Source: Alkalimonas sp.
GTDB lineage: Bacteria > Pseudomonadota > Gammaproteobacteria > Enterobacterales > Alteromonadaceae
NCBI GenBank assembly: GCA_007117525.1
Contig: SKGJ01000040.1
Location: 1 to 7,956 of the forward strand
Length of the DNA: 7,956 bases
Direction of reading: 5' to 3'
Position numbers and translations under genes: made by a program. Position 1 is the stretch's first letter; each line of letters starts with the position of its first letter. Positions 1 to 6,380 of the stretch are shown here, in pieces. The notes beneath the pieces were generated by a model, which saw only the letters and a list, made by a program, of their open reading frames with translations, was not told the DNA's origin and made no database searches.

Positions 1-2823
1 GCTGGCATGAGCTCCATCGAAGCCTACCTGCGACTGGATTACGATCCGAACGAAGCTCTGACCCAGATTGCTGCCCAGGTGAACAAAGTCCGCTCCGAAT
101 TGCCGGAAAATGCCCGCGATCCTGTGGTCAACCTGAAAGTGGGCCAAGATGTCGCCGCCATGTACCTGTCGTTTTACAGCGAGGTACTGGGCAACAACCA
201 GATCACCGACTATCTGGTCCGGGTGGTGGAGCCACAACTGGCCACCATACCGGGCGTACAACGGGCGGAAATTCTCGGTGCTCGCACCTACGCGATGCGG
301 ATCTGGCTGGATCCAAACCGCATGGCGGCCCTGGGGGTCACCGGCAGCGATGTGACCCAGGCGCTGCGCAGCAACAATGTGCTGGCTGCCCTTGGCCGTA
401 CCAAAGGCCAGATGGTGGCAGTGGATCTCAATGCCGCCACCGATCTGCAAAGTGTGGCCGAATTTGAGCAGCTGGTGATCCGCTCTGACAGCGATGCCCT
501 GGTGCGCTTAATGGACATCGCCGAAGTCGAACTGGGCGCTGAAAGCTACGAAAGCTCGGTCAGTTTCAACGGTCTGGCGGCCACCTTTATGGGCATTGAA
601 ATCGCACCGGATGCCAATGCGCTGGATGTGATTGCTGAAGTGCGGCGAGTTTGGGACCGCGACATCATTCCACAGTTGCCGGAAGGTTTAGCTGCCGATA
701 TACCATACGACTCGACCGAATACATCGAAAGTGCCATCAACGAAGTGGTGGTGTCCATTGTGCTGGCGCTGCTGATTGTGGTGTTGGTGATCTACGCCTT
801 TTTGGGCTCAATGCGCAGTGTCATTATTCCTGCCGTGGCCATTCCGGTGTCCCTGGTTGGTACCTTCTTTTTAATGTGGTTGCTGGGCTTTTCCATCAAC
901 CTGCTCACCTTGCTGGCCATGGTGCTTGCCATCGGCATTGTGGTGGATGACGCCATCATTATGCTGGAAAACATTCACCGCTTTATGGAAGAAGGCAAGT
1001 CGCGCATTGAGGCCGCTATTTTGGGAGCCCGGCAACTGGCCTGGCCCATTATTGCCATGTCCACCACCTTGGTGGCGGTTTTTATTCCAATTGGCTTTGT
1101 CGGCGGACTAACCGGGGTGCTCTTTGTTGAATTTGCCTTTACCCTGGCAGCCACGGTGATTTTATCCGGTGTGGTGGCACTGACGCTGTCGCCGGTGATG
1201 TGCGCCTACATCTTAAAAGCACATAAATCCGAGGCCGATAAACCGCGTTTGGAAGCCTGGCTGGATCGGCGCTTTGCCAGTCTGCGCCGCGGTTACCAGA
1301 AACAGCTGCATGGTGCCCTGAACTACTTGCCAGTGCTGCTGACCTTTGGTGGTATCGTGCTGGTGTCCTGCTACTTCTTGTTTGTCACCAGCCCATCGGA
1401 GCTGGAGCCGGCTGAAGATCAGGGCTTTGTGTTCTCCATTCTAAATGCCGACAGCTTTGCCACCCTGGATTATCTGGAGCGCAACACCAAAGAGCTGAAC
1501 CGCTTGCTGGATGAGATTCCAGAGCTGGAGAACGTATTTATTATCAATGGCATGGGTGGCACCAATACCGCCATTGCTGGCCTGGTGTTATCCCCCTGGG
1601 ATCAGCGTAGCCGCAGTACTCAGCAGGTACTGGAAACGCAAATTCAACCATTTCTGGATGGCTTACCAGGCCTGAACAGCTTTGCGCTGGTGCCGCCTTC
1701 TCTGCCCTCACCGGGTGGTGGCTTGCCGGTGGAGTTTGTTATTGGCTCTACGCAACCGTTCGAAGCCTTGCAGGAGGTCGCACAGCAAATCATGGGCCGC
1801 GCCATGGCCAGTGGTCGCTTTATTTTTGTCGATAACGACCTGAAGATTGACCGGCCCCGGCAAACCGTGCATGTCGACCGGGACAAAGCAGCTCTGATGG
1901 GTGTTAGCATGCAACAAGTCGCCGCCGATCTGGGCAGCTTGCTGGCGGGTGCCGATGCCGGTCGTTTCGCCATGGACAACCGCTCGTACCGGGTGATCCC
2001 ACAGGTCGCGCGACTGGAACGTTTAAACCCCGAGCAGCTGAAAAATTACTACACCCGCAATCGCGATGGTGAGCTGGTGCCGTTATCCACCTTAGTTACG
2101 CTGGAAGAGAGTGTGCAACCGCAGGCGCTGAAAGGATTTCAGCAGCTCAATGCGGTCACCATCTCCGGGATGCCCCGTCCTGGCGTCCCTCTGGGTGAAG
2201 CCCTGGCGGTGCTGGATGAGATTGCCGCAGAAGTGCTGCCCGCCGGCTTCACCGTCGATTACGCCGGCCAATCGCGGCAGTTCAAAGCCGAAGGCCAGCA
2301 ATTGGTGATCACCTTCTTCTTTGCTTTGATTGTGATTTTCCTGGTGCTGGCGGCGCAGTTTGAGTCGTTCAAAAATGCGGTCATTATTCTGGTCACCGTA
2401 CCGATGAGTGTTTGCGGTGCGCTGATATTCATCAGTCTGGGCTTTACCAGTTTGAATATCTACACCCAGGTTGGCTTGCTGACCCTGGTGGGGCTGATTG
2501 CCAAGCACGGTATTTTGATTGTCGAGTTTGCCAACCAGTTGCAGCAGGAAGGTCGTAGTAAACGCGAAGCCATTGAAGAGGCCACTGCCGTGCGGCTGCG
2601 GCCGATCTTAATGACCACCGCCGCCACTGTGCTGGCGATGATCCCCTTGCTGGTCGCCAGTGGCGCTGGAGCCGCCTCCCGCTATGCGATGGGCTTGGTG
2701 ATTGCCAGCGGCATGACCATTGGCACCGCCTTTACCTTGTTTGTGGTGCCAGCGATGTACCTGTTGCTGGCGCGTGATCTGAGCAGCGATCCGGACAACC
2801 TGGAGCCGGTGAGCGAGCAGTAA
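1..2823 (+). CDS. RND multidrug efflux transporter permease, HAE-1/AcrB-type (5' partial)
   Basis: Inner-membrane proton-driven pump subunit that would work with a periplasmic adaptor and an outer-membrane channel to expel drugs or other amphipathic compounds. The frame is open to base 1 (GCT GGC before the ATG at 7), so that ATG is internal. Counting from it, TM4 carries the proton-relay pair in GIVVDDAIIMLENIHR (D314-D315, matching AcrB D407-D408), so about 93 residues including TM1 are missing. TM10 carries the relay lysine K833 in GLIAKHGILIVEF (AcrB K940), and RLRPILMT follows at 863-870. Hydrophobic segments lie near 246-268, 270-293, 297-320, 346-366, 372-402, 441-461, 763-784, 790-810, 818-841, 867-888 and 895-921, with two porter-domain blocks between them. 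SELEPAEDQG (464-473) is a typical HAE-1 sequence after TM7. The inferred full length of about 1030 residues is normal. No frameshift is seen. The substrate cannot be told; any adaptor gene would lie upstream, outside the window. Confidence 0.95.
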   Translation, partial: AGMSSIEAYLRLDYDPNEALTQIAAQVNKVRSELPENARDPVVNLKVGQDVAAMYLSFYSEVLGNNQITDYLVRVVEPQLATIPGVQRAEILGARTYAMRIWLDPNRMAALGVTGSDVTQALRSNNVLAALGRTKGQMVAVDLNAATDLQSVAEFEQLVIRSDSDALVRLMDIAEVELGAESYESSVSFNGLAATFMGIEIAPDANALDVIAEVRRVWDRDIIPQLPEGLAADIPYDSTEYIESAINEVVVSIVLALLIVVLVIYAFLGSMRSVIIPAVAIPVSLVGTFFLMWLLGFSINLLTLLAMVLAIGIVVDDAIIMLENIHRFMEEGKSRIEAAILGARQLAWPIIAMSTTLVAVFIPIGFVGGLTGVLFVEFAFTLAATVILSGVVALTLSPVMCAYILKAHKSEADKPRLEAWLDRRFASLRRGYQKQLHGALNYLPVLLTFGGIVLVSCYFLFVTSPSELEPAEDQGFVFSILNADSFATLDYLERNTKELNRLLDEIPELENVFIINGMGGTNTAIAGLVLSPWDQRSRSTQQVLETQIQPFLDGLPGLNSFALVPPSLPSPGGGLPVEFVIGSTQPFEALQEVAQQIMGRAMASGRFIFVDNDLKIDRPRQTVHVDRDKAALMGVSMQQVAADLGSLLAGADAGRFAMDNRSYRVIPQVARLERLNPEQLKNYYTRNRDGELVPLSTLVTLEESVQPQALKGFQQLNAVTISGMPRPGVPLGEALAVLDEIAAEVLPAGFTVDYAGQSRQFKAEGQQLVITFFFALIVIFLVLAAQFESFKNAVIILVTVPMSVCGALIFISLGFTSLNIYTQVGLLTLVGLIAKHGILIVEFANQLQQEGRSKREAIEEATAVRLRPILMTTAATVLAMIPLLVASGAGAASRYAMGLVIASGMTIGTAFTLFVVPAMYLLLARDLSSDPDNLEPVSEQ

Positions 2824-2846
2824 AGGCTTTACCCGTTAGCGCTTTT

Positions 2847-2866
2847 GGCCGGGGTTTTGCCCGGCC
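2847..2866. other. GC-rich inverted repeat in the convergent intergenic gap
   Basis: GGCCGGG (2847-2853) and CCCGGCC (2860-2866) form a perfect 7-bp stem around the loop GTTTTG. No T-run follows on either strand, so it is not a canonical terminator. It lies 24 bases after the pump stop codon and 43 bases beyond the murQ stop codon on the other strand. It could stabilise the 3' end of either transcript or help stop minus-strand transcription by another route; this is inference. Confidence 0.5.
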
Positions 2867-2876
2867 CTGCCCACAC

Positions 2877-2911
2877 CAGCGTAGTGCTGTTACAGGTACG
2901 CTGTTTTTTTT
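2877..2911 (+). terminator. rho-independent terminator of the RND pump gene
   Basis: A perfect 7-bp stem, CAGCGTA (2877-2883) with TACGCTG (2897-2903), is followed at once by eight T residues (2904-2911). The 13-base loop holds a small inner CTG/CAG pairing (2887-2889 with 2893-2895). It sits 53 bases after the pump stop codon. The T-run exists only on the + strand side, so the terminator works for the pump gene and not for murQ, whose stop codon (2910-2912) it touches. Confidence 0.85.
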
Positions 2912-3863
2912 ATCCGTCACCTTGCTGCTGAAGCGCCCGGCTTAAACTGCCCGACTGCTTTGCCAGCAAGGCCCTGGCGTCTTCCTTGCCAAGGCCGCTC
3001 AGCAAACGCAGAATGGCCAGCTTGGCCTGGTAGTCGCTGTCCTCCAGCATCTGCCGTGCTTGCTGATGACTGCACCCGGTCGCTTCCACCACGATACGGG
3101 CCGCCCGCACCACTAACTTTTGGTTGCTGGCATGCAAGTCCACCATCAGGTTCTGATAGACCTTACCACTGCGCACCATGCTGGCAGTTGACAACATATT
3201 CAGCAGCAGCTTTTGCGCCGTGCCGGACTTCATCCGGGTCGAGCCGGTCAGCACCTCGGGCCCAACCGGGGCGCAAAGAGGAATATCGGCGCTTTGCAGC
3301 ACGGCCGTGCCCGGGTTGCAGCTGATACCAACCGTGGTGCAGCCCAGTGTCTGAGCATACTGCATCGCGGCCACCACATAGGGGGTGCGGCCACTGGCAG
3401 CGATACCAACCAGCACATCGGCCGCGCTGAGCCCCAGGGCTTTCACATCCAGTACCCCTTGAGCGGCGTTGTCTTCGGCTCCTTCCACCGCTTGTAAAAT
3501 GGCCGCAGGCCCCCCGGCAATCAAGGCCTGAACCTGCTCGGGTGGCGTGCTGAAGGTTGGCGGGCATTCGGCTGCATCCAGAATCCCCAAGCGGCCGCTG
3601 GTGCCGGCACCGATGTAAATCAGCCGGCCGCCGCCGGCAAAAGCTGCGACAATGGCATCCACCGCTCTGGCGACATCCGGCAAGATGCCGGCTATCACCG
3701 CAGGCACCTGCTGATCGGCCTGATTGATGCGTTGCAGCAGCGCCAGCGTATCCAGCTGATCCAAATCCATCGTCGCTGGATTGCGGCTTTCGGATAAAAA
3801 GCCCGTTAACTGCTGCAGCAGTTGCTGTTCGCTGGTCGCGTCCAGTGGCGGCGCTTTGCTCAT
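2910..3863 (-). CDS. murQ: N-acetylmuramic acid 6-phosphate etherase (MurQ)
   Basis: Cytoplasmic enzyme that cleaves the lactyl ether of MurNAc-6-phosphate, giving GlcNAc-6-phosphate and D-lactate, the committed step of MurNAc recycling. The protein has 317 residues against about 298 in E. coli, and the extra length is mainly N-terminal. A SIS-type sugar-phosphate fold is evident: IGAGTSGRLGILDAAECPPTF-like sequence at 84-104, GIAASGRTPYV at 153-163, GISCNPG at 179-185, and TGSTRMKSGTAQKL at 206-219 followed by KVYQNLMVDL (234-243). E99 (in AAEC) and E130 (in GAED) keep the 31-residue spacing of the catalytic glutamates E83 and E114 of E. coli MurQ. The ATG at 3861-3863 overlaps the kinase stop codon as ATGA, and a GGAG (3872-3875 on the + strand as CTCC) lies 8 bases upstream, so translation is probably coupled. 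It is the last gene of the operon, and no intrinsic terminator is visible after it. Confidence 0.97.
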   Translation of the reverse strand: MSKAPPLDATSEQQLLQQLTGFLSESRNPATMDLDQLDTLALLQRINQADQQVPAVIAGILPDVARAVDAIVAAFAGGGRLIYIGAGTSGRLGILDAAECPPTFSTPPEQVQALIAGGPAAILQAVEGAEDNAAQGVLDVKALGLSAADVLVGIAASGRTPYVVAAMQYAQTLGCTTVGISCNPGTAVLQSADIPLCAPVGPEVLTGSTRMKSGTAQKLLLNMLSTASMVRSGKVYQNLMVDLHASNQKLVVRAARIVVEATGCSHQQARQMLEDSDYQAKLAILRLLSGLGKEDARALLAKQSGSLSRALQQQGDG

Positions 3864-4753
3864 ACCCGTGGCTCCGTTTTTTCCAATTCGCCCTGACGCC
3901 AGCGCTCGGCCAGCAGCAAGGCACCGTCCACCGAGGTTCCCGCCGCCGGAATCACCTGACGGCGGATCCGTTCAGGCAAATGTGGCAAGGTGCCTTCGGC
4001 CAGTCCACCCAGGATCACCACAGGCAGGGTGACATCCAGACAGGTCAGATCAATCAGCGCCACCACATCGGCAACATAGCGCTCAAAGACTTTGGCCGCT
4101 TGCGGGCACTGCTCCGCCAAAGGCAGTACCAGCGGGGCCAGCCGCGAAAAGTCATTGACCACCGCATGCTTGAGCCAACCCAAAATATTTGCCGGATCCG
4201 TGCCAATGACGGCGGTGACGGCTTTGGCCAGCCGGGAGTCAAAACTGCGGCGCCGATCAAACTCATCCAGCACCTGGCGCACCGCCATCTTGCCAAGAAT
4301 GGCGCCACTGCCTTCATCGCCAATGTTAAAGCCCCAGCCACCGAACTGACGTTCCTCGCCATTGGCTTCCAGCCGCATGCCGACCGAGCCGGTCCCCAGT
4401 GCCACCACGGCCACCGGCTGGCCGGCGTTGGCACCCCAAACCGAGGTTTTGGCGTCGGTGGTGACCCACAACTGTGGGCAAAGCTCAGCCAGATGCAGCT
4501 CCAGTGAAGTACGCAACTGGACATTACCGGCACCGGGCACGCCGGCTACCACTGTGACCTGCTCGCCCCGGCACTGCGCCAGCTCGAACAAGTTGCTGAT
4601 CAGTTGGTACAAGGTGGCTGCGGCATTGTTGTAATCGTTGGTCAGGGATGCCGAGCCCATTTTCAATTGCCAGCTGCGACCCGTCGCCGGATGCAGCAAG
4701 CGTCCCAATGTTTTGGTTCCTCCGGCATCAATGCCGAGAATGTAGTCGGTCAC
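3860..4753 (-). CDS. MurNAc/GlcNAc kinase, BadF/BadG/BcrA/BcrD ATPase family (MurK/GspK-like)
   Basis: ATP-dependent sugar kinase of the actin-like ATPase superfamily, cytoplasmic, 297 residues, normal for the family. The phosphate-1 loop is GIDAGGTKT (7-15), the likely catalytic base is D100 in TTDAKT, the phosphate-2 loop is ALGTGSVG (118-125), a conserved IGDEGSGA lies at 144-151, and the adenosine motif is LGGLAEG (248-254). The start is a GTG (4751-4753) that overlaps the symporter stop as GTGA. An AGGAG lies 7 bases upstream (CTCCT at 4761-4765), and the phosphate loop begins six residues in, as usual. Known relatives phosphorylate glucosamine (GspK), GlcNAc, or both MurNAc and GlcNAc (MurK). 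Because murQ follows at once and needs MurNAc-6-phosphate, and the importer beside it does not phosphorylate, I infer a MurNAc kinase role. Automated annotation may call it N-acetylglucosamine kinase; sequence alone does not decide the sugar. Confidence 0.9.
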   Translation of the reverse strand: MTDYILGIDAGGTKTLGRLLHPATGRSWQLKMGSASLTNDYNNAAATLYQLISNLFELAQCRGEQVTVVAGVPGAGNVQLRTSLELHLAELCPQLWVTTDAKTSVWGANAGQPVAVVALGTGSVGMRLEANGEERQFGGWGFNIGDEGSGAILGKMAVRQVLDEFDRRRSFDSRLAKAVTAVIGTDPANILGWLKHAVVNDFSRLAPLVLPLAEQCPQAAKVFERYVADVVALIDLTCLDVTLPVVILGGLAEGTLPHLPERIRRQVIPAAGTSVDGALLLAERWRQGELEKTEPRV

Positions 4754-6345
4754 ACGCTTTCTCCTGTGACTTCAGATGATAAGGAAGGCTGCTGCGCAGG
4801 AGCGCGTCCCAAACAACACACACAAGTGGCTACTAAAGTACCCAGACAAAGCTGCCAGGTAAAGCCCAAATCCCACTGACTGAGCCTGGGGCCAAAAAAT
4901 TGCAGCACATACGGCTGAAGCAGCAAAGGCACCAGGAAACCGCAGAGCAGCGCTGCGGCGACACTGCTGGCATTGCCACGGCGGGTAAAGAGCACGGTAA
5001 AGTACACGCCCAACAGACCGCTGTAAGAAAACACCATCACGCTCAGTGCAAAAGCCAGCAGCGGCATGTCACTGAACTGCTGCCAGTAAAAGCACAGCAC
5101 AGCCATCGCCGACAAAGCCGTTGCAGTCAGCAGCATGCCAACACGACCGGCCCGGACAAAATGCAGCTCAGAGGTTGTCGGTTGCCGTCGCTGCCGCCAG
5201 GGGCGGTAGAGATCGGTCACCAGCACCGAAGCCATGGAGTTCAAACCGGATGTCATGGTCGACAAAGCGGCGGCAACCACCCCCACAGTCACCAGTCCCC
5301 GCAAACCTGCCGGCATTTCATTCAGCACAAAATACATAAAGACCGTCACGGTTTCACCGCCAAAGGTCGTGCCCAGCTCGCTGCTGCCCTGCAGCATCAA
5401 GTCCGGGCGCTGGTAAAACACATAGAGCAACATGCCGATGGCAATAAACAGCAGCATCACCGGAATCATCATCAGCACCGACAACAGCATAGCGCCAGCG
5501 CCCTGCCGCGCAGTTTTGCAGGTCAATACCCGTTGAGTCATGTCTTGATCCAGCCCAAAGGCAGCAATATTCAGCAGCACAAAGCCGGTAATCGCCGACC
5601 AAAAGGTAAAAACACCGGCAGAGCTGAAGTCCAGTGCAAAGTCGAACAACTGCAATTTGGAACCGCTGCCGTCGACAGGCTGACGCAAGGCCTGAAGCAC
5701 TGCCCCGCTATCGGCCGGGATCAACCACCACAGATAAAACAGCACGGCCAGTGCCGCGACCACATAGACTGCACACTGGAATGCATCGGTATAAATGACC
5801 GAACGAATGCCGCCAACCACCGAGTACGCCAAAGCCCCAAAGGCCAAGAGCCCAATCGACATCACCACACTGCTGGCTTCGATGTTATGAAACACCACCA
5901 TGGCAACCGCAATGGCCGCCATGTACAGTCGGGCCCCGCTGGCAAACACCCGGCCAAACAGATACATACTGCCGGCCTGACGCTTGGCCCCGGCGCCAAA
6001 ACGCTGCTCCAGCAAGCCATAGACGGTGGTGACCCTGGCCTGGTAATAACGCGGGATCAGATACGCCATCACCAGCAAGGCTGCAATCAAGGCCCCAATA
6101 TTGGTGGCAAGATAACTCAAATCACCACGAAAACCCTGATCCGGCCCGCCAAGGAAGGTCGCTGCCGACTGCGAGGTCGCCATCACCGAAATCGCAACCG
6201 CCCACAATGGCATTTGGTTGCCGGCCAAGAAAAAGTCGCTGGCATTGCCCTGTCGGCGTTGGCTGAGTACCCAGCCCAAAGCCGCCAACAGCAGGAAGTA
6301 ACCGCCAAACACCACCCAGTCCAGCGCTGTCAATTTAATGTCCAT
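4750..6345 (-). CDS. sodium:solute symporter (SSS family), probable MurNAc or amino-sugar importer (MurT-like)
   Basis: Secondary transporter of 531 residues with about 13-14 hydrophobic segments and the LeuT-like core of the SSS family. Visible family features are DFFLAGNQMPLW (37-48) leading into TM2, ATSQSAATFLGG (56-67), the signature VVGGIRSVIYTDAFQ (176-190), FGLDQDMTQRVL (263-274), and the Na+-site helix region GLRGLVTVGVVAAALST with TSGLNS (347-370), then VTDLYRPW (376-383). These resemble sugar-type SSS members. The ATG at 6343-6345 has AAGGAG (CTCCTT at 6350-6355 on the + strand) with a rather short 4-base spacer. It begins 35 bases after the hydrolase stop codon and overlaps the kinase by 4 bases. 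The substrate is inferred only from neighbours: with a kinase and MurQ downstream, unphosphorylated MurNAc is the best candidate, as for MurT of Tannerella. GlcNAc, anhydroMurNAc or a muropeptide sugar remain possible. The C-terminal tail (512-531) is hydrophilic. Confidence 0.9.
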   Translation of the reverse strand: MDIKLTALDWVVFGGYFLLLAALGWVLSQRRQGNASDFFLAGNQMPLWAVAISVMATSQSAATFLGGPDQGFRGDLSYLATNIGALIAALLVMAYLIPRYYQARVTTVYGLLEQRFGAGAKRQAGSMYLFGRVFASGARLYMAAIAVAMVVFHNIEASSVVMSIGLLAFGALAYSVVGGIRSVIYTDAFQCAVYVVAALAVLFYLWWLIPADSGAVLQALRQPVDGSGSKLQLFDFALDFSSAGVFTFWSAITGFVLLNIAAFGLDQDMTQRVLTCKTARQGAGAMLLSVLMMIPVMLLFIAIGMLLYVFYQRPDLMLQGSSELGTTFGGETVTVFMYFVLNEMPAGLRGLVTVGVVAAALSTMTSGLNSMASVLVTDLYRPWRQRRQPTTSELHFVRAGRVGMLLTATALSAMAVLCFYWQQFSDMPLLAFALSVMVFSYSGLLGVYFTVLFTRRGNASSVAAALLCGFLVPLLLQPYVLQFFGPRLSQWDLGFTWQLCLGTLVATCVCCLGRAPAQQPSLSSEVTGESV

Positions 6346-6380
6346 GCTACTCCTTTTTCTTCCCCACCCGGGCTGGCTGT
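6346..6380 (-). promoter_or_regulatory. short operon spacer with ribosome binding site for the symporter
   Basis: This 35-base gap is the only untranslated space inside the operon. On the minus strand it ends in AGAAAAAGGAGTAGC just before the ATG, giving a strong AAGGAG. No T-run or clear promoter is seen, so transcription most likely reads through from the hydrolase gene. Confidence 0.6.

Noticed and set aside
7..9. ATG as the start of the RND pump.
   Set aside because: Aligning the DD and K relay motifs with AcrB shows about 93 residues and TM1 missing upstream, and the frame is open to base 1.
2092..2508. 138-codon minus-strand frame inside the pump gene.
   Set aside because: Antisense shadow of the C-terminal membrane half; Gln/His-rich, no domain.
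3877..3882. Six-A run in the kinase mRNA near its end, considered as a programmed frameshift site.
   Set aside because: The reading frame (GAA AAA ACG) does not fit a canonical X-XXY-YYZ slippery heptamer, and normal termination at the ATGA overlap explains the junction.
3163..3924. 253-codon minus-strand frame overlapping murQ and the kinase end.
   Set aside because: It is an out-of-frame reading of murQ; the composition is low-complexity Arg/Gly/Ser/Cys with no family motif, while the murQ frame has catalytic and SIS motifs.
3845..4507. 220-codon + strand frame opposite the kinase.
   Set aside because: Antisense shadow: Gln/His-rich product without recognisable domains or a ribosome binding site.
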